DNA from: Hirudo medicinalis
Lineage: Eukaryota > Annelida > Clitellata > Hirudinida > Hirudinidae
Length of the DNA stretch: 64,000 nucleotides
Reading direction: 5' to 3'
Assembly (NCBI GenBank): GCA_011800805.1
Contig: MPNW01000196.1
Coordinates: 66,872 to 130,871, forward strand
Under the pieces are notes generated by a model, which was not told where the DNA came from, did not search any database, and worked only from the letters and a program-made list of their open reading frames with translations. The translations under genes were made by a program, and so were the position numbers. Shown piece after piece: positions 39,401-46,434 of the stretch (position 1 is the stretch's first letter; each line of letters opens with the position of its first letter).

Positions 39401-39658
39401 TCTTCCAGCAAATCAAGTCTGAGGACTTGTCAGTACAACCAAATGGGCTGCAAGAAAAAGATCACTCCGAAGAAAAAGGTCAGCTTTCATCTGGAGCCGA
39501 TAAATTCTTGCAGAAACAACAACGAATTCTACAAGATGAAGAAATATTCCTCTAAAAAATCAGTGCCAGTAGAAGAGGACTTTGAAATCAATTTAGAGTC
39601 ACTGTCTGCCAGATCTCTTCCTTTTTTCCATGTCGGATATTCCGCGAGGAATTCTTAA
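15786..39658 (+). CDS. Class B1 (secretin-family) neuropeptide GPCR, 5' end missing
   Basis: Eleven exons join in frame: 15786-15917, 16059-16132, 23288-23397, 27196-27316, 32517-32673, 34411-34477, 34720-34789, 35045-35130, 35797-35920, 36251-36292, 39203-39658; at least 479 residues. The extracellular hormone-receptor domain spans exons 1-2 (FQWPKTPAGT, PCP, CGLDGQW). TM1 is exon 3 (IYMVGFTSSLVAM). TM2 is exon 4 (RNKLHMQLILTF). TM3 is in exon 5 (FWMLVEGLYLH, preceded by the conserved Cys). TM4 is exon 6 (GIPFVITAMW). The ECL2 CW is in exon 7. TM5 is exon 8 (VLITKLR), TM6 exon 9 (KATLILFPLLG), TM7 exon 10 (FVSVVYCFLNSE). The last exon is helix 8 plus a basic, Ser-rich tail. Such receptors bind peptide hormones and usually couple to Gs. 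Subtype (PDF, calcitonin/DH31 or CRF/DH44 type) is unresolved; PWP-TPAG-like spacing in the hormone domain slightly favours PDF-receptor-like. The first exon(s) were not found. Confidence 0.92.
16445..16735. repeat. 20-bp minisatellite, about 14 copies
   Basis: Tandem CTGATGAATTAAACTGTAAA units in the GPCR intron after exon 2. Two unit types alternate in the second half (..AAACTGTAAA.. versus ..AAACACTAAA..), showing a higher-order pattern from segmental expansion. Confidence 0.9.
18304..19245 (-). mobile_element. LINE fragment, CR1/L2-like reverse transcriptase C-terminus and 3' tail
   Basis: On the minus strand two overlapping frames carry the conserved region after the RT domain of CR1/L2-type non-LTR elements: VRSLGLDTSLTM, then LHWLRIPNRITFKILLLVYR, RTFRQGDRSFHVCG, PRIWNSLPTEV and FKTLLKTCLF. 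The two pieces lie in different frames, so at least one frameshift has occurred. The element ends at its 3' side in a short tandem tail near 18304-18340 (TAAATG-type units on the minus strand). It is a 5'-truncated dead copy in a GPCR intron. Confidence 0.88.
19422..19990 (-). pseudogene. Degenerate coding-like segment, family not recognised
   Basis: A GC-richer block with an 80-residue minus-strand frame (19664-19422) containing GPIAIGNPYAGPGIIPKRR and SEKVADILARPSLAQSLGG. Upstream, another minus-strand frame (to about 19905) carries KKIRHLEWNPAAHHIMGRER but contains stops and joins the first only by a frameshift. Codon texture looks protein-derived rather than simple sequence. It sits just 5' of the LINE fragment and could be a processed pseudogene or a piece of another element. 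Confidence 0.35.
21615..21755. repeat. 37-bp tandem repeat, about 3.5 copies
   Basis: Units share AATTGTAAATGATAACATAA, continuing into TATTAATGTCATCATTG, with a few substitutions. Located in a GPCR intron. Confidence 0.75.
22385..22700. repeat. Degenerate AT-rich TTAATTAACAAT repeat
   Basis: About 300 bases of imperfect repeats of ATTAATTCAATTAATTAACA-like sequence. Periodicity is loose, suggesting an old array. Confidence 0.6.
23108..23160. repeat. (CAT/CGT)n microsatellite left of GPCR TM1 exon
   Basis: ATC/GTC-type trinucleotide run ending about 130 bases before the TM1 exon. It produces a His-rich artificial frame on the plus strand. Confidence 0.85.
23402..23515. repeat. (CAT/CGT)n microsatellite abutting the TM1 exon donor
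   Basis: Trinucleotide ATC/GTC run beginning within a few bases of the exon 3 donor (AG|GTTGGTCGTC) at 23397. Reading through the donor keeps a Val/Ile-rich open frame for about 45 codons. Confidence 0.85.
23978..24205. repeat. (CAT)n then (CAA)n microsatellite
   Basis: Long ATC/CAT array changing to (CAA)n. Both strands stay open as Ile- or Met-rich artificial frames. Confidence 0.9.
24525..24980. repeat. AT-rich minisatellite of about 50 bp with gap
   Basis: Units begin TTGTGCAATTATATATTATT and continue as TTATA-type alternation. About five units are visible on the two sides of an assembly gap at 24673-24868. Sequence of this kind forms hairpins readily, which may explain the gap. Confidence 0.9.
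24673..24868. other. Assembly gap (run of N)
   Basis: 196 undetermined bases inside the TTGTGCAATTATATATT minisatellite. Confidence 0.99.
25564..25756 (+). mobile_element. tRNA-derived SINE with (AAATAC)n tail
   Basis: The head contains an A-box-like GGTTAGTTGAATTGG and a B-box-like GTGTTCGTAACCC about 50 bases on. A GC-richer body and GGCTAAATACAAATACAAAT follow as a short tandem tail. The same head occurs on the minus strand at about 30850-31000, there joined to a different body and tail. It lies in a GPCR intron and shows no coding capacity. Confidence 0.72.
25891..25954. repeat. (GTC/GTT)n microsatellite
   Basis: Mixed GTC/GTT trinucleotide run giving a poly-Val artificial frame. Confidence 0.85.
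26652..26728. repeat. (CAT/CGT)n microsatellite
   Basis: ATC/GTC-type trinucleotide run in a GPCR intron, with a Met/Thr-rich artificial frame on the minus strand. Confidence 0.8.
26888..26993. repeat. 11-bp ACAATGTAATT repeat with palindromic units
   Basis: Alternating ACAATGTAATT and ATAATGTAATT units, punctuated twice by GTACAATGTA. The units are partly self-complementary, so the array can fold. Confidence 0.75.
27462..27568. repeat. 27-bp tandem repeat, about 3.5 copies
   Basis: Units of TTAGTTAACTG plus ATTATTATTTTGATTA, nearly perfect, suggesting recent expansion in the GPCR intron after the TM2 exon. Confidence 0.85.
27739..27836 (+). repeat. Dispersed repeat, copy A (TTTCATTTCCTCCTCTG..)
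   Basis: Shares TTTCATTTCCTCCTCTG, CAGATGATTGAA, a TCGAGTGTGG block and ATGCGACATTTC with 31235-31318 in the same orientation, with small indels. No tRNA-like boxes and no coding frame are evident. Confidence 0.6.
28464..28575. repeat. 7-bp TCTTGAG/TCTTGAA repeat, about 16 copies
   Basis: Heptanucleotide array with two interspersed unit variants in a GPCR intron. Confidence 0.9.
28659..28735. repeat. (AAT)n microsatellite
   Basis: Imperfect AAT run about 120 bases left of the TIR transposon at 28852. Confidence 0.85.
28852..30760. mobile_element. DNA transposon with long terminal inverted repeats (about 1.9 kb)
   Basis: The left end reads TTAGGATGGCCCTTA and, about 135 bases in, ATTTAGAGGTCGCTCAA. 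The reverse complement of the right end reads TTAGGGTGGCCCTTA and, at a similar distance, ATTTAGAGGTCGCTCAA. The inverted repeats are therefore about 170 bases, diverged between the conserved blocks. Inside, minus-strand pieces look coding but are interrupted: about 30190-29990 (SKLPSESAIGYFRNLHKVLK, then TIVRFEDFRFRDEIS) and 29721-29458. I do not recognise the superfamily and see no clear target-site duplication. A dead copy in a GPCR intron. Confidence 0.7.
30405..30462. repeat. (ATT)n microsatellite
   Basis: TTATTGTTATTGTTG changing to pure (TTA)n inside the right half of the TIR transposon; it may be the tail of a nested retroelement. Confidence 0.8.
30850..31000 (-). mobile_element. tRNA-derived SINE, second subtype (ATT-type tail)
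   Basis: On the minus strand the head reads TTAGTTCAGTATGGTTGTG, TTCCTGCACGC and B-box-like GTGTCGTGTTCGAAACC, matching the SINE head at 25564-25756. The body differs, and the 3' part (GAGCGCTATGTAAATGGCTG) belongs to the GCGC..ATGCAAATGG family found at 5.5, 44.5 and 58.3 kb. The head is thus shared while the tail is exchanged. Confidence 0.68.
31207..31228. repeat. Perfect (TC)n(GA)n palindrome
   Basis: An exact 22-base inverted repeat centred on TCTAGA with no loop, lying just left of dispersed repeat copy B. It could extrude as a hairpin. Confidence 0.85.
31235..31318 (+). repeat. Dispersed repeat, copy B
   Basis: Same orientation as 27739-27836: shared TTTCATTTCCTCCTCTG, AGATGATTGAA, GTCGAGCGTGGA and ATGCGATATTTC blocks. 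Both copies are in GPCR introns, about 3.4 kb apart. Confidence 0.6.
32685..32797. repeat. (AAT)n/ACTTATATT compound repeat beside a GPCR exon donor
   Basis: Repeated TTAATAATAATAATACTTA(C/T)A units start about a dozen bases beyond the donor of GPCR exon 5 (GATGGG|GTTTGT at 32673). Confidence 0.85.
35158..35280. repeat. AT-rich ATTATAATTATAATT repeat
   Basis: Low-complexity self-complementary sequence shortly after the donor of GPCR exon 8. Confidence 0.7.
36468..37381. mobile_element. Non-autonomous TIR element (MITE-like), 914 bp
   Basis: The left end AGGGGAGACTCGTACTGAAT and the reverse complement of the right end AGGGGAGAGTGGGCTGAATG match after the shared AGGGGAGA, with TGAATGGA common to both. 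AAT flanks the element on each side, a possible 3-bp target duplication. No open frame of note lies inside. It sits in the intron between the TM7 exon and the tail exon of the GPCR. Confidence 0.7.
38716..38830. mobile_element. Small foldback element with nested hairpin
   Basis: Outer arms ATTCAGCAAATATTCAC (38716-38732) and GTGATTATTTGCTGAAT (38814-38830) pair with one mismatch. Inside, GTGGTATT and AATACCAC (38744-38766) form a perfect 8-bp stem with a 7-base loop. It may be a short MITE or an RNA-structural element. It lies in the last GPCR intron. Confidence 0.5.
39203..39658 (+). CDS. GPCR last exon: helix 8 and cytoplasmic tail
   Basis: After acceptor TTGTCAG the frame reads VRKVLKKYIKRWKDHKNP, the continuation of TM7 (FLNSE) into helix 8, then about 130 residues rich in Lys, Ser and Arg ending at TAA 39656-39658. 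Several Ser clusters (KLSSSKSSLR) are plausible phosphorylation sites for kinase and arrestin control. There is no transmembrane segment. This is the longest exon of the gene, and its frame is uninterrupted from the splice site. Confidence 0.9.
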   Translation, partial: VRKVLKKYIKRWKDHKNPTGRLDSAQSSRKLPRKSFKMNSLFGFGGKKTTTAVKEEQARKPSSLKLSSSKSSLRTCQYNQMGCKKKITPKKKVSFHLEPINSCRNNNEFYKMKKYSSKKSVPVEEDFEINLESLSARSLPFFHVGYSARNS

Positions 39659-40492
39659 AAGACATGACATCATTCCCAGTAGTTCATTTAAACTGTTGCC
39701 TAGACGATTGTTAAATTGCACGAATTCTCGATAGAACACTCATCAGATTAGAATGGAGAATGTTTTAACTTTTTAAACCCTTTATTTTCAGTTGAATTGT
39801 TACTTGAAATGTCCAGCATTCCATGATTTATGTTTTGAAATTTTATTTACGTGAGTTTTATTTTTTTAAAATATCTTGCAATATTTGAGATCTTAGTATA
39901 TATTTATCCATTACTTCATAACAATTTGCAATTAGGACTTAGTAAAATGAGGACATTAATGACGAAAACATGAATAATTGATGTAATAATTTAGTAATTA
40001 ATGTGATTTTTAATACTCCATAAAGTTCTACCAATGACCAGATCGAAAAATGCTAATTGCACAAGGAATAGTAAAAGCTCGTTTTTATAGACTTCTGCTT
40101 CTGCAATTAGGGAGTTAAAAAGAAGAATAATTTAATTACTGTATTATATCCTTCTATTCTTCAAGTGATGCATTCATAATTAATAGTTACTTATATTACT
40201 TAATTACATATGTTGACAGACCTGGGGCAATCTCTAAATAAAATCAATTAATAATAATTAATTATTAATTAATTAATTATTATTAATTGATGTTGCTATA
40301 AACTACATTAAAAATCGATTTATAAAATAAATGAGGTTCACAAACGTTTTTGAAATATTTATTTATTTGAATATTAATACATTACAAATAATAAAAAATA
40401 AATAATAATATTAATTAATTAATATGTGGCCATGGCAAGCATTCCTTTAAAAAGCGAAAGTGGGACGTTTTCAGTATAAGCTCTAGTTCGCG

Positions 40493-43400
40493 ATGGCCTC
40501 TGTTGGTTACCCCTTCGTGTTTAGAGTAGAAGTATCTGGTGGGAATAGTTTTTCTGATTTAAAAGAATTTATTAGCAGCCATTTTGAAAACGAATGTGAT
40601 ATCGTGCCTCACCACAGCGATTCTCACTGCTACTTGGTTCACCACAAAAATCAAAATGGTGACTTGTGGTTTTAAGTTAATCCTAATTCTGATCTAATAA
40701 ATTGTTTCAAGTGATCATATTCTGTAGTTGCCAATGGACTGCTTCGTGAGCAATTTTTGTGGACCGAAGCTGGAGACAAATTAACATTTCATCGCGAGGT
40801 TAACGGAGAAGATGGTTATTCTGAGGAGGCAGATATTTCTCAAGATTACGGCTTTTCAGACGATGGAGGCGAGACTAATGAACAAAATAATGGTAAGGTG
40901 GTATTTTAGCATTGAACTCTGCTTGGGATGTTCAGATTTAACGTAATTTGTCAAAAATGAACATCGATTTTGTGCTCCAGAATCAAATCAACCAAGCATT
41001 TCTGAGAAAAGTGACATACAAGGTTAATTAATATAACTCTTTTAATCAAAGCATGCATCAAATGCACGACAAAAGTAGTAGAAATTTGTTCTGGCCGGGG
41101 AGTTATTTATCCCTCCCTAGGGATTCACCTAGTGTCCCCCCAGCAGCTGCACCCCCATTAGGGCTAATGAAGGTGCTAATGGTTCAATGGCTGGTGAAGT
41201 CTATATCCATGGGGGAGATGCACCCCACCTCTTGGCTAACACTCCCCACACCCCTGATTACAAAATCCTTTTTAACTCCCTGGCTCTGCCTGTTGTGAAT
41301 ATTATTTTAATAAAATTTAGTTAATTGATTCTCAAAGCTTCCTTCATGCCACTACCTGACAACAAAAAGAAACTAGATGATCTGAAATCTTTTGAGAAAG
41401 TAATCCTTTTCAAGACAAAGTTTATTGATAGACTTGCTAACTCTGAGCTGGCTGTAAAACACAAAACACTTGACAAAGCACCTGTATTAAGTGGCCCAAG
41501 TCAGTTCATCAAAGAAGCAGAGGTGGTGATTTCATTAATAAATAATTAATTTTATTATTCCTTTTGTTGATTAAGTTATGGTTATGTTATGGTTTGGTAA
41601 ATCAATGCATTTGTATGTAGGTTGGTTTAAATTATGAATATTTACTATTGTTGATGTCTTAAGTATTGAAATAGCCCTCAAATTGTTTTCAATAACCTTA
41701 GTAGTGCTTTAAACTTTAAATAATAAACTTAAAACTGAATCACAATTAATTGGAAATTTGGATTGACTAAATTCTTTACAGTTTACTGTTATGAAGTTCC
41801 TCAGAAGAATAACATGTGAAGAAATTAATTTGTTGAGTGAAATTAATCAAATTACTCAAATTGAGGAAACTAAAAGAAAGGAAATGTGCAATAAAATAAT
41901 TTCAAATCTGGAAGAAAAATTTCACAATGATCCCACAGCATTTGAAAACCACAATGGTCGAATTATCATTTATTCAACTGAAGCTAAAAAAATTGAGGAG
42001 GCCAAAAATTATTTGCAAAGCAACTTCCATCAAGAATTTATTCCTGTGGATGATGCCATAAAATTTAGATATATGGTAATGAATTTAAAAATGGAAATTG
42101 ACAAATTGGCTGATGCTAATGATTCTGTAAGTATCTTTCCTAGTAATACGGTTCCCGGATATGTCGTGCTTGCTTATGGGAACAAGAAGGATTCTGATGA
42201 TTTCAAAATTAAACTGAGAAAAACGATTGAGTGCGTTAATCGTGCAGAGGTGAAACTTGAGGTTCAATCAATTTCTGAAAATGCAGAAATTATGTTGGAG
42301 GGAATTGAAAAGAAATGGAATGTTATAGTGGATGTCTCAAACCCTGAAACACCAAGAGGTCAGTTATTAATTAATTGAAGTTGACCAATTTATTTATTAA
42401 AGAGTTAGTTTGGTAATCATATTTGGTGTTAATATTAAACTAGGGGTTTAAGTGATATCAATAATTTTAGTTGCTCATCTACATGGGGCAGTCATCAAAG
42501 GAGTTACAGTTACCTTTGTTGAAGGAAAAATAGAAGACCAAAAGGTAAGCTTTTTATTTTATGATTAATTCTGACAAAATCGTTATGTATAGTTAACCAC
42601 TGTCACAAATGTCTACTAAGTTTTCCGTTCGCAGCTTGCAGCCATCAATTATTATCGACAGTGTTGTTATTAATTAAGTTGTCATTAAGTGGCTTTTCAA
42701 AACATTGAGAGCAAAAATTGCAATTTTGTAAACTTAGTTATTATAATACTGTTACTTAACTTTTAACAGGTTCTCAATTTGACTCAGGTTCTGTTTGCTG
42801 ATGTTGATATCATTGTTCTCTCAGGTTGATGTCCTGGTCAATTCAACTGGAAGCGGATTGAAACTTGAAGCTGGTCCTGTAGCAAAATCAATTTCCATGA
42901 AGGCTGGTCCTGAACTTCAACGGGAATGTAGCACCAAAGCTCCTCTGTCCGTGGGTCAAGTTGTTGAAACTAAGGCTTACAATCTTCCTTGCAAAAGTAT
43001 TTTTCATTGCCTTGCTAAGGAGTGGGATGGAGGAAAAACCAAAGAAAGTGAAGAAGTAAATGATTTACAGCATTGCATTAAATTGTTAGATCTAATAATA
43101 TTTATTGAAATTGAATTTCAACTTAAATGTCAGATCTTGATGAAAGTGGTTACCACATGCATTCAAATGGCTAACAACAAAGGTCTAACATCAATAGCTT
43201 TTCCACCAATTGCTTGTGGTGTTTTGAAGATGCCCCCCAAAATATCTGCTGAGTGTATCCTCAGATCAATTGAAAATTATGCCTGGTCGAACCAAAGCAG
43301 TCTGAAGAATATAATAATAGCAATTTATGATCCACAAAGGGTTATCTTTCAGGTTGATTGATTTTAAGATTCCTATTAGTAAAGAAACTTTAATAAGATG

Positions 43401-43639
43401 TTTTGCTGATTGTCTTGCAGCTCTATGAACAGGTTCTCAAAGACAAAATGAACAATCCTGGTTCTGCTTGGAAAAGTACAAATTTTATATCTACATTTAG
43501 GTATGGTGCATTTATATATTTTCATTTAAATTTGTTTAATTGTCCAGGCTCAGAGGGATTGAAGATCTCAGTTATTGGCTCTAGCCAGGAAAGCCTCAAC
43601 AATGCATGCAAGAGCCTCTCTGCATTATCTCTCCTTTAA
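40493..43639 (+). CDS. MAC1: PARP14-like RRM/KH/macrodomain protein without ART domain
   Basis: Ten exons join in frame to 601 residues: 40493-40658, 40728-40892, 40981-41022, 41338-41522, 41782-42358, 42471-42544, 42825-43055, 43134-43352, 43421-43475, 43548-43639. Residues about 5-75 form an RRM-like beta-alpha-beta fold (FVFRVEVSGG, DLKEFISSHF). An acidic linker follows (EDGYSEEADISQDYGFSDDG). KH-like modules lie at about 140-385 (KFLRRITCEEINLL; ending GIEKKWNVIVDV). The macrodomain spans about 388-555: FVEGKIEDQK, VDVLVNSTGSGLKL, AGPELQREC, SIAFPPIACGVLKMPPK. A short terminal unit (LKISVIGSSQESL) ends at TAA. This order mirrors the first part of PARP14, and the macrodomain resembles PARP14 macro-2/3, an ADP-ribose reader type. 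No WWE or transferase follows. Likely role: binding ADP-ribosylated protein or RNA, perhaps in innate immunity (inference). Confidence 0.92.
41035..41320 (+). repeat. GC-richer insertion in MAC1 intron 3, shared with 59.6 kb
   Basis: This intron block differs in composition from its AT-rich surroundings. Its part near 41180-41220 (TTCAATGGCTGGTGAAG, then TATCCATGGGGGAGA) matches the reverse complement of 59625-59680 (TCCAATGGCTGGTGAAG, TATCCGTTGGGAGA). It is therefore a dispersed repeat, not an exon. The 81-residue frame across it (41053-41298) has no recognisable domain and does not fit the phase-1 exon join. Confidence 0.55.
42471..43352 (+). CDS. MAC1 macrodomain exons
   Basis: Exons 42471-42544, 42825-43055 and 43134-43352 encode the macrodomain. 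The conserved Asp contacting adenine in macrodomains is present (VDVLVNST). The Gly-rich loop is replaced by EAGPVAKSI, as in non-hydrolysing PARP14-type domains, and the phosphate loop is ACGVLKM. Introns between the exons are phase 0, at DQK|VDV and at SEE|ILM, and both positions are kept in MAC2 and MAC3. Confidence 0.88.
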
Positions 43640-44480
43640 AGTTTCAATGCAGTGTAAAACGTAATGTTATTTAAGATTTCTTCTGAATATTAATATGTTT
43701 GGTTGAACTAACCCTTCTAATTTTTTGAATGACTTATGTGATTTGAGATGATGATGTCTGTTAAATTCTGCTATCATCTTGGTTTATGTTATGCTATTCC
43801 CAAAGGTGGACATTAAGAGTTACATATAAGTGTGTTAATATTGACAATCTTTTGGCAACCAGATAGATATAGATCAAATACTTTTACTTGAGTTGCAAAT
43901 ATTCTGCTCCACATCTCTTTATTGTTATTATTTGATTTATTGAACTTCAAACAAGCTGCTCTATTTTTAAGACAAAATGTGATGCAATGGCACAATTTCT
44001 ATTGATTATAAAAAATATATTGATTATATTCTATTCTATTTCTATTGATTATATAAAATACGTATTGTGTAGTTGTTTGTGTGAGGACCTGCCACTCTTT
44101 ATAGGGGGCTGCACTTGTTAAAGGGACAAAATTTTGGAGGGTGAATGAGAGGGAGAAAGACATTCATAATTGTTTATGTCTTGACTTCAGCTAGCCACTT
44201 AGAGAGCTTCCAGGTTATGTGATTGGTTCATTTCAGTTTCAGTCCTGTGCTTCAGGGACCAAGTTATCAGCTTTGCCCCGAGCACCAAAATTCTTAGTAA
44301 TGCCTCTGGTTGTATACAGCCCTGGTGTTTGTACTTGGCTCACCAACTAAAGTGGTGATGTTTCAACTAGATCGGGTGTCTTTGCGGTGGTTTGTGGCTC
44401 AATTTGTTTTGATTTTACCCCTAAGCCCCTTGATGTGATTTTTGAGCCGTCTTGCTACGGCTCGTTTGTGACCGGATCGA
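43640..44480. other. MAC1-MAC2 intergenic sequence, left part
   Basis: No gene seen. The patch at about 44080-44460 is less AT-rich and may be old repeat sequence, but I found no second copy in the window. Confidence 0.4.
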
Positions 44481-44487
44481 AGCCATG

Positions 44488-45320
44488 TTAGAAATAATAA
44501 TAACAATAATAATAATAATAATAATAATGTTAACAATCATAGTTAATTTGTAATATCCATTTGCATGGAATCGGAGACGCATTGTGTCTGTGGTGAATAA
44601 GTGGCTTGCCGTTGGCTTCGTGTTGATGTCCTGGAGAGGTGGGGTCTTCAGATGACATTTGAAGAGTACCAGGGATGGTTGAGCTCTTACAAGAGGACGG
44701 CCTAGGAATTGATAGAACGCATGTTAGGGCGAGAACCATCGGCTTTAGATGTCTTTGCCTGGATATTTGAAAGTTAGATAAGTTTTAATCAGTTCCACAA
44801 ACGATCAGGTGTCGAAGTGCCAGTTTGCATATCAACGATAACAATACAGAGTTCGTTTAGAACTTTAGTTTAATCGTTTAGAAAACTTGTTTAGAACTTA
44901 GTGACCAACAGAACTTCAAGGCCACCTAATGTAGAGGGAAGCTTTCTCGAGAGAGGAAGGTTTTGAGGGCGGAGTGAAACCCGGCTGGATCAATGTTGGT
45001 AATCGAAGGGGGGGGAGTCTGTTCCAGATCTGCGGGCCAACATCTATAGACCCGTCATCCAGTGGCGCATGTCGGACAGATGATTAGACGAGGGAGCCCC
45101 TGGTTGCTGATCTGAGCCCGCGCCTACCAGGAATATGTGAGGTGCTGATGAAAGGCAGGTGTGACGGTATATGATCTAGGAAAGACTTGAAAACGAGTGA
45201 AGAGATTTTGTAGTCAATTCTTCGGAGAATGCGTAGCCAGTGGAGATCATGAAGAAGGGGAGTGGCGTGGTCATGTTTTCTTTTGTTTATGATTTTAGCA
45301 GCTGCGTTGATGTCACAGAT
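44488..45320 (-). mobile_element. LINE fragment, CR1-like, with (ATT)n tail
   Basis: On the minus strand about 45310-44930 encodes, with interruptions, the same C-terminal region as the LINE at 18.5-19.2 kb: DLHWLRILRRIDYKISSLVF, HIPGRRGLRSA and VGPQIWNRLPP. One in-frame stop is visible. Downstream on the same strand the sequence reaches GCGTCTCCGATTCCATGCAA, ATGG and an (ATT)n run at 44528-44488, which I take as the element's 3' end. That end resembles the tails of the dispersed repeats at 5.5, 30.9 and 58.3 kb. Confidence 0.75.
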
Positions 45321-45399
45321 TTATAACAAGACTTATTTTGACAGGTCCACGGAAACATTTTCTTTTAGATACGAATAAAAACAAAACATAAGCTAGGCT

Positions 45400-45920
45400 C
45401 CATCTGATGATGAAGAAGAAAAAGAAAAAGCAGCTCACGCCGTTAGAAACAATCGAAGCGCTCATTCCGAGAAACTTTGTCGAAGATTTTCAGAAAAGAG
45501 CAAACAGGGAAAGGACGAAATAGCTCCCTGGAGGCTAAAGCTCCCAAAGTTTGACAAATCGAACCTTTCCTTCGGTAATGGTGATCCCTTGAGGATGCTA
45601 GTAGCCAAGGAAAGGATCGAGGACCTACGAGGGAACCTCCTATGTTTCACGGATGCCTCAAAGACGGAGGACGGGAAAGCGGTGATAGGGATATACATCC
45701 CACAGAAGCTCAGTATCAGAACTTCAAGTCACAGCAGCATCAGCTCCACGGAACTAGCAGCCATCGAGAGGTGCCTGTTGCACGTGAAGGAATCCTAACA
45801 GGGGGAGACCCTTAACTTTGTCATTTTCACTGACTCCCTGAGTTCTCTGATGATGAACTTGGAAGAAAGCAACAATGCCTACAACGACCCCGATGTTTAC
45901 AGAATTCTTTCTACTATTTG
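45400..45920 (+). mobile_element. LINE fragment with RNase H domain
   Basis: The plus strand carries an RNase H-like segment with its acidic residues in order: LLCFTDASKTEDGKAVIGIY (first Asp), SSISSTELAAIERCLLHV (Glu), FVIFTDSLSSLMMNL (second Asp). A stop codon interrupts between the Glu and second Asp motifs, so the copy is dead. RNase H domains of this kind occur in I-superfamily non-LTR elements. It abuts the oppositely oriented LINE fragment to its left. Confidence 0.8.
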
Positions 45921-45934
45921 ATTACTCAAGAAAA

Positions 45935-45976
45935 AGACTACTACTACTACCACCACCACCACCACCACCACCACCA
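45935..45976. repeat. (CTA)n/(CCA)n microsatellite
   Basis: Short trinucleotide run directly after the RNase H fragment, giving a poly-Pro artificial frame. Confidence 0.85.
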
Positions 45977-46434
45977 CAAGCGGGGAGCCTTGTGATCTCG
46001 CATGATTTGAGAATTCGCCGGGCTCGGTCACCGTTTGGGTGGAGTTCTTGGGACATACAAACATATACACGCACTTTCTGTTTTGTATTATAGATATATA
46101 TTTAAAGTCTAATTAATTCTGTTTTTTGTCTCAAATTGTACATATATTTGTTTGCAAGTTCGGCTAAATAAAAAAAAATTTAATTATTATAAACATTTTG
46201 GCTTTTATTCGTATTCAAACTCTGTATTGGTATTAATTGTATATTGCACATATTAATAATAATATTAACTAAATTAAATCACATTTGATATACTTTTATT
46301 AAAGTTTTTATACTAAATAAATATTTTTATGAACATCTTTCCTGCAACAACTTTTCTATGCTGGAATTTCCGGAGGCCTCTGCGAATACGAATACGGCTT
46401 TATAATTTTAAACAGAAAATAGTGGGGTTTTTCA

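Noticed and set aside
41053..41298. Pro-rich exon of MAC1 in intron 3
   Set aside because: Exons 3 and 4 join in phase 1 without it, and the block is shared with another spacer, so it is a repeat.
40493..43639. Viral-type macrodomain captured from a virus
   Set aside because: The intron-rich structure, KH-like modules and PARP14 macro-2/3 features point to a cellular PARP14 lineage.
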